Assembly: GCF_007003975.1 (NCBI RefSeq)
Contig: NZ_VFTC01000010.1
Location: 62,001 to 126,000 of the forward strand
DNA: 64,000 nt
Reading direction: 5' to 3'
From: Mesorhizobium sp. WSM4306
GTDB lineage: Bacteria; Pseudomonadota; Alphaproteobacteria; Rhizobiales; Rhizobiaceae
Within the stretch, counting starts at the first letter, position 1; each line of letters begins with the position of its first letter. Made by a program: the position numbers and the translations under genes. Of this stretch, positions 1-8,509 are shown piece by piece. The notes under the pieces are model-generated. The model searched no databases. It was not told where the DNA came from and saw only the letters and a program-made list of their open reading frames with translations.

Positions 1-215
1 ACCCCCGACGCGATCGCAATCGCCATCGACAGCGGCAGTGCCACGATGGCGACGGTCAGCCCGGCCACGAAGTCGGCCTTGAACTGCGGCAGGTGGTAAC
101 CCTCGCGCCAGACCGTCACCAGCTTGGGTGTAAACAGCTCGGAAAATGTCGGCTTTGCCGATTTCTGGGCCGACTTCTGGGCCGGTTGATGCGCTGATCG
201 CCGGATCTGATCCAT
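1..215 (-). CDS. SulP family inorganic anion transporter, N-terminal part only (runs off window)
   Basis: This open reading frame starts at an ATG at 215 and reads leftwards off the window edge, so only the first 71 residues are visible. After a polar N-terminus rich in Gln, Lys and Ser comes the segment FKADFVAGLTVAIVALPLSMAIAIASG, seen here as its key piece DFVAGLTVAIVALPLSMA. This is the classic first-helix region of SulP permeases, membrane carriers for sulfate, bicarbonate or dicarboxylates. The missing C-terminal part would hold the remaining helices and usually a STAS domain. A broken HTH regulator gene lies directly upstream on the same strand. Substrate cannot be told. Confidence 0.8.
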   Translation of the reverse strand, partial: MDQIRRSAHQPAQKSAQKSAKPTFSELFTPKLVTVWREGYHLPQFKADFVAGLTVAIVALPLSMAIAIASG

Positions 216-300
216 GGACTGCCTTCCGCTTGCGTGAAGGCGGCGGGATCGTCGGCAGGACTGTCGGCGGTCGCCGTCGCGACTGTATGCCGGCTCAGCT

Positions 301-560
301 TTACGGGTTCGGCGCGACCGGCTTGAGGCGTACGCCGCGGCCGCCGCGATCGCTGGTCTGGTTCTCGCTGATCAATTCCACCCCGGCCTCGTCGAGAGCC
401 TGGATGACCTTCATCAGCGTGTCGACCAGCCCCTGACCACGCCGTCGCTCGCTTCCATGCGCTGAATGGTCGGAAGCGAAACCCCGGCGCGCTCGGCGAG
501 CGTCTTCTGATCGATGCCGGCCAGCGCCCTCGCGGCGCGCATCTGCGCGGCAGTGATCAT
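301..560 (-). pseudogene. XRE-type HTH regulator, disrupted by a 1-base frameshift
   Basis: Reading from the ATG at 560, the protein begins MITAAQMRAARALAGIDQ and continues with a helix-turn-helix ending LPTIQRMEASDGVVRG, then hits an early stop near 414. Shifting by one base at the GGGG run around 433-436 restores a typical C-terminal half (LVDTLMKVIQALDEAGVELI, then GGRGVRLK) that ends at a TAA at 301-303. The fused product matches the short rhizobial XRE regulators that close with a GGRGVRLK motif. Either one G was lost in a homopolymer (true pseudogene) or this is a sequencing error. It sits directly upstream of the SulP gene and could have controlled it. An upstream in-frame start at 623 exists but adds a Pro/Arg-rich leader with no HTH content. 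Confidence 0.65.
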
Positions 561-733
561 CGGCCGGAACCCCCGTCTGAGTCTGCGGGGTCGAGGTATA
601 GTATAATCATTGTGATGTTTCAACCATCATGATGCATACATGAAACATGATCCGTCTGTGGAGCCGGACGGTGGGAAAACGGGATAAGCATGCTACGCTA
701 ACGCCTTGGTTCTCATTGGCGGGGAGATATCAG

Positions 734-832
734 TTGAAGATTTTCAAGACCATGATGACATCGGCAGCCTTGCTGTCGGCGGTTTTTCTGCTGGCAGGCT
801 GCGGACATGGGCTGATCAACCGGCTGATCTGA
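734..832 (+). CDS. very small lipoprotein, TTG start
   Basis: A 32-residue ORF starts at TTG 734, seven bases after a GGGGAGA ribosome site at 721-727. The product is a signal peptide with two basic residues, a hydrophobic stretch (ALLSAVFLLAG) and a lipobox LAGC followed by only nine residues (GHGLINRLI). It would be exported and lipidated on the Cys, leaving a tiny membrane-anchored peptide. The arrangement resembles entericidin-like small lipoproteins, though the tail lacks entericidin sequence. The start choice rests on the ribosome site; the longer in-frame ORF from 647 has no such site. Not recognised beyond the lipoprotein class. Confidence 0.5.
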   Translation: MKIFKTMMTSAALLSAVFLLAGCGHGLINRLI

Positions 833-848
833 TTGTCGCTCCGAACCG

Positions 849-1565
849 TCAGTCTTCAAGCTCGCTGCCACTATCGGCCACCGCATGCCGTCGCTGCAGC
901 AGCCGCGCTGCCAGCCAGCACAGCATCGCCCAGGCGAAGCCGGCGCACCAGCCAGCGAGCACATCAGAAGGCCAGTGGACGCCGAGATAGACGCGGCTGA
1001 CGCCGACAAGGAGCGTCGTCAGAACGGCGAGGCTGAGAACATAGATCTTGGTCGTGCGTCCCGGCAGGAAGCGCGCCGCCAACGAGCCGAGCGTCAGATA
1101 AGTTACTGCCGACAGCATTGCGTGGCCGCTCGGGAAGGACAGCGACGTCTCGTTGACGAGGTGGGAGACAAGGTCCGGGCGCGGTCGGTCGATGCCGACC
1201 TTTATCGAGGTCGACAGCAGCTGCCCGCCGGCCACCGCCACCAGGACGAACAGCGCCGTTCCCACCTTGCGGATCAGCAGGAGGTAGACGATCACCGCTG
1301 TGACGATCAGTGTCACCACCGCGGAACTGCCAAGGCTGGTGATGTCGCGCATCGCCCCTTCCAGCCAGAGCGGACCGAGCGGGACGTCCGGGTGGCCGGC
1401 CTGGCGGAAGGCGAGCAGGATTTCGGTATCGAAAGCATGCGGGGTGGTGTCGCGCGCCACTTCCATCAGCTCCTCGAACCCCCAAAGCCCGCCGGCGATC
1501 ACCAACCCGGCCAGCAGTACCGGAAATTCAAACCAGTTGGTGAGCGTGCTTGAGGAGATCTTCAT
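849..1565 (-). CDS. PAP2 family phosphatase (membrane)
   Basis: This 238-aa integral membrane protein carries the three phosphatase motifs of the PAP2 superfamily: KVGIDRPRPDL (motif 1), SFPSGHAM (motif 2 with the catalytic His) and SRVYLGVHWPSDVLAG (motif 3). Five or six hydrophobic helices surround them. Such enzymes dephosphorylate lipid phosphates such as phosphatidate or undecaprenyl pyrophosphate at the outer face of the inner membrane. It follows a small DMT transporter gene on the same strand with only 7 bases between them, so the two are probably co-transcribed. The lipid substrate cannot be deduced. Confidence 0.88.
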   Translation of the reverse strand: MKISSSTLTNWFEFPVLLAGLVIAGGLWGFEELMEVARDTTPHAFDTEILLAFRQAGHPDVPLGPLWLEGAMRDITSLGSSAVVTLIVTAVIVYLLLIRKVGTALFVLVAVAGGQLLSTSIKVGIDRPRPDLVSHLVNETSLSFPSGHAMLSAVTYLTLGSLAARFLPGRTTKIYVLSLAVLTTLLVGVSRVYLGVHWPSDVLAGWCAGFAWAMLCWLAARLLQRRHAVADSGSELED

Positions 1566-1572
1566 CGGGGTC

Positions 1573-1914
1573 CTACAGTCGCCCTTGCAGATAGGGCCCG
1601 AGCGTGATCAGCGCCACGGCAGCGATCGCCAGGACGAGGCCGGTCGCCTGCAACGCATTGACGCGTTCGCCGAAGAACACCAGCGCCACGACATTGACCG
1701 ACACCAGCTGGATCACCGCCGACAGGCTGAACGACACCGACATGCCGAACTCGCGCACCAGCCGCAACATGATCAGATTGCCCAGCGTGTAGAGCGCCAG
1801 CGTCACCACGATCTTGCCGAGGCTCGGCGCCAGCCCCCATTGCTTGGCCGCGGTTGCCGCCAGCAGGAAGATCACCGTCGAAATGACGAGCTGCGCCAGT
1901 CCCCAGAAGCTCAC
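1573..1914 (-). CDS. small DMT/EamA-like transporter with four membrane helices
   Basis: The 113-aa protein has four hydrophobic segments and ends in an EamA-like tail (VVALVFFGERVNALQATGLVLAIAAVALITLGP). The size fits half-size drug/metabolite transporters that work as dimers. The start is a GTG at 1914 preceded by GAGGGA four bases upstream. It is the first gene of a two-gene unit with the PAP2 phosphatase. The pairing hints at lipid or polyprenol-linked transport, but that is inference. No SMR-specific N-terminal Glu motif is seen, so drug efflux should not be assumed. Confidence 0.7.
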   Translation of the reverse strand: MSFWGLAQLVISTVIFLLAATAAKQWGLAPSLGKIVVTLALYTLGNLIMLRLVREFGMSVSFSLSAVIQLVSVNVVALVFFGERVNALQATGLVLAIAAVALITLGPYLQGRL

Positions 1915-2154
1915 TTTGTCCCTCGCTGTCGTTTGTGGGAGCCCTTGTTTCGCAAGCGTGCCGGTACGTCAAGCGGACTGCGGCGGAACAAGCCTGACCG
2001 TGATGAGAGGTAGCGGGATGGTGGCAGCAAGATCGCGGTCTGATTGCCACGCTCGGGCCGGATTCACCCCAAATCCAGGCGACTGATCCACTCAAGCCTC
2101 GGGAAAGATTGGACATTTATTCTTGTCGCCCTAGGTCTTCCGGAGGAGGCTGCC

Positions 2155-2379
2155 ATGCCGAAGTCTGTTTATGACCGTGGCCTGCTCAGGCCCGATGACA
2201 TCGCCAAGCTGCAACGTGTGTTCGACGAGGCCTGCCGCAGGCGCGACGTGCATCCCGATTCGGCCGAGGCGCGGGAGATCGCGCTGAACGTGCTCGCGCT
2301 CCACAATGCCGGCATGGTCGAAGAGGATATGCTTATGGAAACCGTCGGTTTCCGCCGGTTGGAGCCGAAATCAGCTTAA
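2155..2379 (+). CDS. conserved small soluble protein, function unknown
   Basis: The 74-aa product is charged and probably helical (KLQRVFDEACRRRDVHPDSAEAREIALNVLALHNAG). The ATG at 2155 is chosen over the upstream in-frame start at 2044 because a strong ribosome site, GGAGGAGG, lies at 2142-2149. I do not recognise a named family. Its length, compact start signal and Asp/Glu/Arg-rich composition match small uncharacterised proteins of rhizobia. Confidence 0.65.
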   Translation: MPKSVYDRGLLRPDDIAKLQRVFDEACRRRDVHPDSAEAREIALNVLALHNAGMVEEDMLMETVGFRRLEPKSA

Positions 2380-2395
2380 GGCCCCAAAGGGCGGC

Positions 2396-3076
2396 CTAGC
2401 CAGCGCGCTGCACGACGGCCACGTTCATCTTTGACCTCAGCCGGAAGCCGATGGATTCGTACAATCCGATCGCGCTGGCATTGTTGGCATAGGCGTGCAG
2501 GTAGGGCACCTCGCCGCGCGCCATGATCCGGTTGGACACGAACACCGACAGCAGCCTGCCGAGGCCGCCGCCGCGAAAGTCCGGATGCGAGCAGACGCCG
2601 CTGAGTTCGCTGTAGCCGGGCTGCTTCATGCGCTCGCCGGCCATCGCCGCCAGCCTGCCACTGATCTTTACGCCCCAGAACTCGCCTAGGCTCAACGCCT
2701 TGAGCGTGAACGGGCCCGGTTTGGTCAGCGACGCCAGAGCGAGCATCTCGGCCGCATCGTCCAGGGTCAGCTGCTGCACACGCTCGTCCGACACGGCCGG
2801 CATGGGCTTCTCAGCGACCATCTGCACGGCATCGGCGGTCGAGATTGCCGACAGGCCGTCCGGAAGGGCAATGGCGTCGACCTGCGCCATGATCACGCTT
2901 TCGCCTGGAGGGACGAGCCTGCCGAAGGCCTCCAGGCTTTCGGCATCGTCCGTCGCGGTGGCGGCGAAGGGGGCGATCGACGTGGGATAGCGCCTGGCGA
3001 GCTTGTCGCCATAGGCAAAGATGCGATGCCGCGTGTCGAGCGCGCTCCAGACGGGCCGGTCGAGGACATGGCTCAT
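2396..3076 (-). CDS. GNAT family N-acetyltransferase
   Basis: The 226-aa protein has a GNAT fold in its second half: the acetyl-CoA loop is in CSHPDFRGGGLGRLLSVFV (RGGGLG, the R/QxxGxG/A motif), followed by a typical C-terminal stretch with NNASAIGLYESIGF. The first 100 residues look like an additional divergent domain, as in FR47-like acetyltransferases. It would move an acetyl group from acetyl-CoA to an unknown amine. The start codon overlaps the end of the upstream MarR gene by 4 bases (3073-3076), so the two form an operon. Confidence 0.87.
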   Translation of the reverse strand: MSHVLDRPVWSALDTRHRIFAYGDKLARRYPTSIAPFAATATDDAESLEAFGRLVPPGESVIMAQVDAIALPDGLSAISTADAVQMVAEKPMPAVSDERVQQLTLDDAAEMLALASLTKPGPFTLKALSLGEFWGVKISGRLAAMAGERMKQPGYSELSGVCSHPDFRGGGLGRLLSVFVSNRIMARGEVPYLHAYANNASAIGLYESIGFRLRSKMNVAVVQRAG

Positions 3077-3558
3077 GGCGCGACACCTTGTTTCACACGG
3101 CGATCAAGCGGGGCCGCCGCCAAGCCGTCCTCTAGTGCGGAGAGCTGTTCTAGAAGGGGCCCTGTAAGGCCCTTGCATAGGTCGGCGACGGCATTCTCTA
3201 TGCGCGGCCACACGTCCCGCTTGGCCTTGTCGACTAGGCGCTGGCCATTCCCTGTTAGCGAGACCATTCGCCGCCGCTGATCGCCGTCCGACTGGACAAC
3301 CTCGACCAGCCCCAACTCGGCCAGCAGCGCCACGCTGCGCGTCACGCCAGGCTGGGTGATGCCGAGCGACTGCGCCAGCTCGCCGACTGGCAGCGGCCCG
3401 AGCCGATCAAGCGCGGCCAGCAGAGGGTACTGGCTCGACTGGACCGGCACCTCTAGGCCATCGAGCATGCGCTGCGTATCGGCCTGCAGCTGCTCGCCGA
3501 TGCGCTTCAGCCTGCTGCCGAGGGTGAGATAGCCGAGGGATCGGATGACGTCTTCCAT
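3073..3558 (-). CDS. MarR family transcriptional regulator
   Basis: The 161-aa protein has the MarR winged-helix layout: an N-terminal dimerisation helix, then LGPLPVGELAQSLGITQPGVTRSVALLAELGLVEVVQSDGDQRRRMVSLT, in which the recognition helix (QPGVTRSVALLAELG) and the wing with the D-x-R basic tip (DGDQRRR) are clear. It is the first gene of a two-gene unit with the GNAT acetyltransferase and is likely to regulate that unit. The ligand is unknown. Confidence 0.9.
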   Translation of the reverse strand: MEDVIRSLGYLTLGSRLKRIGEQLQADTQRMLDGLEVPVQSSQYPLLAALDRLGPLPVGELAQSLGITQPGVTRSVALLAELGLVEVVQSDGDQRRRMVSLTGNGQRLVDKAKRDVWPRIENAVADLCKGLTGPLLEQLSALEDGLAAAPLDRRVKQGVAP

Positions 3559-3650
3559 GGTGGGTCTGTCCGCCTATTCATTACATGTTATATAACAAGG
3601 CAACGAACAAGTTCAAGAGCCTGCTCTGGAGGTTCGCCGCAAGCATCTCA

Positions 3651-3838
3651 GCTTCGTCATCCTTGGGCGAAGCAGGAGCGAAGCTCCGTCGCGGAGACCC
3701 AGGGATCCATGCCGGGACCTTGGCCGTGGACGCGGCGAAGCAGAACCTGCACCGTAGCATCGCACAGACGGCACGGAATGGATCCTCGGGTCTGCGCCGC
3801 GTCGCTACGCTCCTTGCTCCGCCCGTGGATGACGACGG
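3651..3838. repeat. palindromic intergenic element, family A copy 1
   Basis: A segment of about 190 bases starts with CTTCGTCATCC and GGATCCATGCCG and ends with the inverted counterparts (GGAATGGATCC ... GGATGACGACGG). The same arrangement recurs at about 24412-24628 and 33495-33724. No coding frame is convincing. It fills the interval between the MarR and monooxygenase genes. Confidence 0.7.
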
Positions 3839-3874
3839 CATGAGTGCCTCGGCCAATCACCGAGGCCGCAGCGG

Positions 3875-5077
3875 CTACGACTCTCTGACGATCCGCCTGG
3901 CAATCGCCTCAGCCTGCAGGCCGGCGCTATGAAAATAGCTGGTCAGGCTTGGGCGCATGCCGATGAACCACAGGCCGGGCTGGCCGCTTGGCGTGCCGCC
4001 ATTGGCTTTCGGCACGCCCTTGGCGTCGAGCACGCCGAGATCGCCCAGCATGGCCTCCAAGCCGGTGCGATAGCCGGTCGCTGCGATCACCACATCCGGC
4101 TCGACAACCGCATCGTCGTTCAACCGCACGCCCGGGCCTTCGAAGGCCGTCACCGGCGCCACCACCGAAATCCGTCCGGCCTTCAACGCAGCAACGGCGC
4201 CATCATCGACGGCGATCGCGATCTGCTCGACGCCGAGCCGGCTGGCGCCGCCTTTCGGCGCCGGCGGCAGGCCGAAGCGGGTGAGGTCGCCAAACACCAG
4301 CCGTTGCGTCGCAGCGATCAGGGCGTCGGCAACCCACGTCGGCAGCATCGCCATGAAGCCGCCGAAGCGCGCCACGGCAACCTTGCCGATCCGCTTCGGC
4401 ATCAGCGAAGGACCTTGCCTGGCCGACAGCCACACGGCTTCCGTGTCGGCGCGGGCGAGATGGTTGAGCACGTCGAAGCCGGAATTTCCGGCGCCGACCA
4501 CCAGCACTTTTTTGCCGGCATAGTCTTCCGCTGTGCCGAAATCGGCGGCGTGGACGAGCTTGCCGGTGAAAGTCGCCTTGCCTGGCCAGTCCGGCGTCCA
4601 CGGCAAGCGGTCACGGCCGGTGGCAACGATGACGTGACGTGCGCTCAGCACTCCTTGACTGGTATGGACGAGCCAGTGGCCGCCGTTGCGCTCGATCCGT
4701 TCGACGGCAGTGCCGAATTCGACCTTTATGCCGCGGGCGCGGGCAAAATCATTGAGATAGCCAACGATGACATCCTTGTTCGGAAAGGCTGCGGTGCGCA
4801 GCGGATAGGCGAGACGAGGCAGGGCCGACAGCGCGCGATGCGTATTGAGGGTCAGCTTCTCGTGTCGTCGCCGCCACGGTTCGGCGATCCGCTGTTCCTT
4901 GTCCAGCACAACCGCCGCCATGCCGCGCCGGCCAAGCGCGTCGGCAGCTGCCAAGCCGGCCGCCCCGGCGCCGATGACGATCACCGTCTCATCAGAGCGT
5001 TTCGGCCCCGGGACGATAGGGATCGTTTCGCTTGTCGTTGCCGCCATTCGGTCGAGATTCCCTTTTAGCTGCGCCAT
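3875..5077 (-). CDS. FAD/NAD(P)H-dependent flavin monooxygenase-like oxidoreductase
   Basis: The 400-aa protein has two Rossmann dinucleotide sites: GAGAAGLAAADALG near residue 35 for FAD and VVGAGNSGFDVLNHLA in the middle for NADPH. It also has the ATG motifs of flavin monooxygenases (VIVATGRDRLPW and IAATGYR). The family (CzcO/YUC-like) inserts one oxygen atom into nitrogen, sulfur or ketone substrates. I prefer the ATG at 5077 because 5107 adds only ten residues of low plausibility. The gene stands alone and is divergent from the DUF2156 gene. The substrate is unknown. Confidence 0.85.
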   Translation of the reverse strand: MAQLKGNLDRMAATTSETIPIVPGPKRSDETVIVIGAGAAGLAAADALGRRGMAAVVLDKEQRIAEPWRRRHEKLTLNTHRALSALPRLAYPLRTAAFPNKDVIVGYLNDFARARGIKVEFGTAVERIERNGGHWLVHTSQGVLSARHVIVATGRDRLPWTPDWPGKATFTGKLVHAADFGTAEDYAGKKVLVVGAGNSGFDVLNHLARADTEAVWLSARQGPSLMPKRIGKVAVARFGGFMAMLPTWVADALIAATQRLVFGDLTRFGLPPAPKGGASRLGVEQIAIAVDDGAVAALKAGRISVVAPVTAFEGPGVRLNDDAVVEPDVVIAATGYRTGLEAMLGDLGVLDAKGVPKANGGTPSGQPGLWFIGMRPSLTSYFHSAGLQAEAIARRIVRES

Positions 5078-5204
5078 GGGGACCCGATGGCACGTCCTGT
5101 ATGGCACATGGGCGATATGATCGATAATGAGGTCGCGTCAATGCGACTGATTCGAGGCCTTGGGGGCAGGCCTCTGTTTATCATCGGCACGCGGAAGCTC
5201 GACC

Positions 5205-6236
5205 ATGCCCTCCTTGCGTATCTTTCTCGACAGACTGCTGGAGGGCGCCGCAGCCAAGGTGCCGCGCCAGGATTTGTCGCATGTCGAGCGGCTGGCGCTG
5301 GTCCGCCAGCACGGCGATTTCTCGCTGGCCTATTCGACCGCCGTGCAGCAAAAACTGTCCTATTTCGGCGACGCCGACGGCTATATCGCCTTCGGCACCA
5401 AGATGAAGCACCATTTCGCGCTCGGCGACCCGGTGGCCCATACGCCCGACCGCCCCGGCTACATAAGACGCTTTGTCGAAGCCGCCGGCAGCCCGTGGTT
5501 CGTGCAGATCGGCGAACCGACGGCGCGCGTGCTGTCCGGGCTCGGCTACCAGGTCAACCGTCTCGGAATCGACACCCGGCTGGAGCTTCCCGCGCACGAC
5601 TTTTCCGGCAAGCGCAACGAAACCGTGCGCTATTCCGAACGCTGGCTGTTGAAGAAGGGGTTTTCCTTTGGCGAGGGAGCGGTCTACCTCGACGAGGTCC
5701 AGCGCCTGTCGCAGAACTGGCGGGCCGACCGCATCGTCAAGCGCTGGGAGATGGCCTTCCTCAACCGCCCCTTTGCCGATCATCTCGGCATCGATATGCG
5801 CCGTTTCGTGCTCTACAGCCCGGAAGGCGAGCTTGTCGCCTTGCTCGATTTCGATCCGCTGTTCAGGGACGGCAAGGTGATCGGCTACACCACCTCGTTC
5901 AAGCGCAAGCACATCGATGCCTCGCCGCATGCCGAGATCGGGCTGACCAAATTCGCCGTCGACCGCTTTCGCAATGAAGGCATTTCCGTCGTCACGCTCG
6001 GCCTGTCGCCGATGCTCGATGTCGGGGCCAATGACTTTGCCGAATCGAGCTTCTGGCGCAACGCCTTCGAGCGCGCCTATGAATCGCCCTGGGTCAACCG
6101 CTCAAAGTTCAACCTCAAGGGCCAGGCGGCGTTCAAGCGCCGCTTCCATGGCGTCGAGGAGCCGACCTATATCGCCTTCCGCAAAGGGACGCTGGTCGAG
6201 ATGCTGGGCCTGCTGCGCCTGATCAAGGCGGTCTAG
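5205..6236 (+). CDS. DUF2156 / phosphatidylglycerol lysyltransferase C-terminal-like protein
   Basis: The 343-aa cytosolic protein resembles the C-terminal GNAT-like domain of MprF-type aminoacyl-phosphatidylglycerol synthases. Diagnostic stretches include YFGDADGYIAFGTKMKHHFALGDPVA near the N-terminus and later a strand-helix region VVTLGLSPMLDV. It lacks the flippase helices of MprF. Stand-alone members may transfer an amino acid from aminoacyl-tRNA to a lipid or another acceptor; that is family-level inference. The ATG at 5205 is chosen because the protein similarity begins right after it. The gene is monocistronic. Confidence 0.75.
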   Translation: MPSLRIFLDRLLEGAAAKVPRQDLSHVERLALVRQHGDFSLAYSTAVQQKLSYFGDADGYIAFGTKMKHHFALGDPVAHTPDRPGYIRRFVEAAGSPWFVQIGEPTARVLSGLGYQVNRLGIDTRLELPAHDFSGKRNETVRYSERWLLKKGFSFGEGAVYLDEVQRLSQNWRADRIVKRWEMAFLNRPFADHLGIDMRRFVLYSPEGELVALLDFDPLFRDGKVIGYTTSFKRKHIDASPHAEIGLTKFAVDRFRNEGISVVTLGLSPMLDVGANDFAESSFWRNAFERAYESPWVNRSKFNLKGQAAFKRRFHGVEEPTYIAFRKGTLVEMLGLLRLIKAV

Positions 6237-6299
6237 CAAGATCCGTGACGGCGAGCCCGGCCGATCTGCCCTCAGCATAATGTAGATTTGACCGACAAC

Positions 6300-6490
6300 A
6301 CCCAGGCGGTGCTTCATCGTCGGATGGCCGTAGAGATCGACATCGCCGCTGCCGGAAATCGTGACATCGGCATCTGCCTGCGTTGTCACCTCGGCGTCGC
6401 CGCTGCCACGAATCTCGATCTGCGCGGACTGGGCAATCAGGTTCCGGAGCCGCCCGTCGCGTGATGCTGCCGCTGCCTCTGACCTGCGAT
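6300..6490 (-). pseudogene. remnant of a DUF2807 (GIN domain) protein
   Basis: On the minus strand the reading frame around 6306-6420 gives IEIRGSGDAEVTTQADADV followed by TISGSGDVDLYGHPTMKH. This is the repeated GSGD-x-x-(L/V) beta-helix pattern of DUF2807. One base out of frame upstream (6460-6483) lies VRGSGSITR, another rung of the same pattern. No start codon or full-length frame joins them, so this is a decayed, frameshifted fragment left between the DUF2156 gene and the ABC permease. Confidence 0.55.
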
Positions 6491-6539
6491 CGAATGTGCC
6501 TTAGCCTCTACCGTCCGCGTAGGCTTTGCCGGCTGTCGT

Positions 6540-7301
6540 TCAGTTGCGCAGCCGGTAGCCGGTCCGGAAGATCCAGCCGACGATGGCGATGCAGACCGCC
6601 AGGAACACCACCGTCATGCCGAGGCTAATGCCGACCGAGACGTCCGACTTGCCATAAAAGCTCCAGCGGAAGCCGCTGATCAGGTAGACGACCGGGTTGA
6701 ACAGCGTCACCGTGCGCCAGACCTCGGGCAGCATGTTGATCGAATAGAAGCTGCCGCCGAGGAAGGTCAGCGGCGTGATGATCAGCAGCGGCACCAGCTG
6801 CAGTTGCTCGAAGCTTTTTGCCCAGATGCCGATGATGAATCCGAACAGGCTGAAGGTCATCGCTGTCAGCACCAGGAAGGCGAGCATCCAGAACGGATGC
6901 TGGATGTGCAGCGGCACGAACAGCGAGGCCGTCGCCAGGATGATCAGGCCAAGGATGATCGACTTGGTCGCCGCGCCGCCGACATAGGCGATGACGATCT
7001 CCAGATAGGACACCGGCGCTGACAGAAGTTCGTAGATCGAGCCGACGAATTTCGGGAAATAGATGGCGAAGGATGCGTTGGAGATCGACTGCGTCAACAG
7101 CGACAGCATGATCAGGCCGGGCACGATGAAGGCGCCGTAGCTGATTCCGTCGATCTCGGTGATGCGCGAGCCGATGGCCGACCCGAAGACGACGAAATAG
7201 AGCGATGTCGAGATCACCGGCGAGACGATGCTCTGCAGCACGGTGCGGAACGCACGCGCCATCTCGACCCGGTAGATCGCCCAGACTGCGCGCCAGTTCA
7301 T
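6540..7301 (-). CDS. ABC-2 type transporter permease (YadH-like)
   Basis: The 253-aa protein has six hydrophobic helices and the ABC-2 signature region ([45 protein letters not shown]). It is the membrane half of an exporter; the ATP-binding half is directly upstream with a 4-base overlap at 7298-7301. The pair resembles YadG/YadH of enteric bacteria. The substrate is unknown; drug, lipid or polysaccharide export are all compatible. Confidence 0.88.
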   Translation of the reverse strand: MNWRAVWAIYRVEMARAFRTVLQSIVSPVISTSLYFVVFGSAIGSRITEIDGISYGAFIVPGLIMLSLLTQSISNASFAIYFPKFVGSIYELLSAPVSYLEIVIAYVGGAATKSIILGLIILATASLFVPLHIQHPFWMLAFLVLTAMTFSLFGFIIGIWAKSFEQLQLVPLLIITPLTFLGGSFYSINMLPEVWRTVTLFNPVVYLISGFRWSFYGKSDVSVGISLGMTVVFLAVCIAIVGWIFRTGYRLRN

Positions 7302-8239
7302 GGTTCTTGCCTCAGCAGGTTGACGAAGATCTCCTCGAGCGAAGAGTTTTGCGTGTCCATGTCGCGGAACTGGATGCCGGCCGCCTCGAGCTCGCGCAGC
7401 AGCGAGGCGACGCCGGGGCGTTCGCTCTGATTGTCATAGGTGTAAGTCAGCTGCGCGCCATCCGGCGACAGCTCCAGCTTATAGCGCGAGAAAGCATCGG
7501 GAACGACGGTCAGCGGCGTGCGCAGCTCCAGCAGCAGCCGCTTGCGTCCAAGCTTGTGCATCAGCTCGGCCTTGCCTTCGACCAGGATGATCTCGCCCTT
7601 GTTAATGACGCCGACGCGGTCGGCCATCGCCTCGGCCTCTTCGATGTAATGCGTGGTGAGGATGATGGTGACGCCGTCGTCGCGCAGCCGGCGAACCATC
7701 GCCCACATGTCCTGGCGCAGCTCGACATCGACGCCGGCGGTCGGCTCGTCGAGGAACAGCACGCGCGGCTCATGCGACAGCGCCTTGGCGATCATCAGCC
7801 GGCGCTTCATGCCGCCCGACAGCGTGATCGCCTTGGCGTCCTTCTTGTCCCACAGCGAGAGGTCGAGCAGCACCTTTTCGACGAAGCCCGGATTGGGCGC
7901 CTTGCCGAACAGGCCGCGGCTGTAATTGACGGTTGCCCAGACGCTCTCGAAAGCATCGATGGTCAATTCCTGCGGCACCAGCCCGATCAGGCTGCGCGCG
8001 GCGCGGTAGTCTCTGGTGATGTCATGGCCGTCGACGGTGACGGTACCCGACGAGCGGTTGACGATGCCGCAGACGATCGAGATCAGCGTCGTCTTGCCGG
8101 CGCCGTTCGGCCCCAGCAGCGCGAAGATCTCGCCGCGTTCGATGTCGAGGTTGATTTCCTTCAGCGCCTTGAAGCCGGTGGCGTAGGTCTTCGTGACGCC
8201 GGAAATCGAAATGATGGAAGGCGAATTGGTGGAAGGCAT
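7298..8239 (-). CDS. ABC transporter ATP-binding protein (YadG-like)
   Basis: The 313-aa ATPase shows Walker [10 protein letters not shown], the signature [17 protein letters not shown], Walker [13 protein letters not shown] and a switch His in [19 protein letters not shown]. The C-terminal 80 residues form the accessory domain usual for ABC-2 exporters. It is the first gene of a two-gene operon with its permease. The function is export powered by ATP hydrolysis at the inner membrane. Confidence 0.92.
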   Translation of the reverse strand: MPSTNSPSIISISGVTKTYATGFKALKEINLDIERGEIFALLGPNGAGKTTLISIVCGIVNRSSGTVTVDGHDITRDYRAARSLIGLVPQELTIDAFESVWATVNYSRGLFGKAPNPGFVEKVLLDLSLWDKKDAKAITLSGGMKRRLMIAKALSHEPRVLFLDEPTAGVDVELRQDMWAMVRRLRDDGVTIILTTHYIEEAEAMADRVGVINKGEIILVEGKAELMHKLGRKRLLLELRTPLTVVPDAFSRYKLELSPDGAQLTYTYDNQSERPGVASLLRELEAAGIQFRDMDTQNSSLEEIFVNLLRQEP

Positions 8240-8509
8240 GGGGCGGGAAACGACTGCTTGAAAGAGGCGGGAGGATTATTATTGCGCTGAATGTCGGTTC
8301 GCGCTCCCGGAAGTCAATGCCATTGCTGACAATTCTGGACAAACGTTCTCTTTTCGCGGCCACGCCAGGGACGTTGTGGGGGGCCTTATGGCGGCGCTGA
8401 CGGTTTGGCCCGATCTGCTGCGACAACGCGCCCCGCGTGGCGCCACGCCGCTTTGACCGGACCGCATCGGCGGCCTATCCTGCGCCAACAACAGCAGCCG
8501 GAGCCCGCC

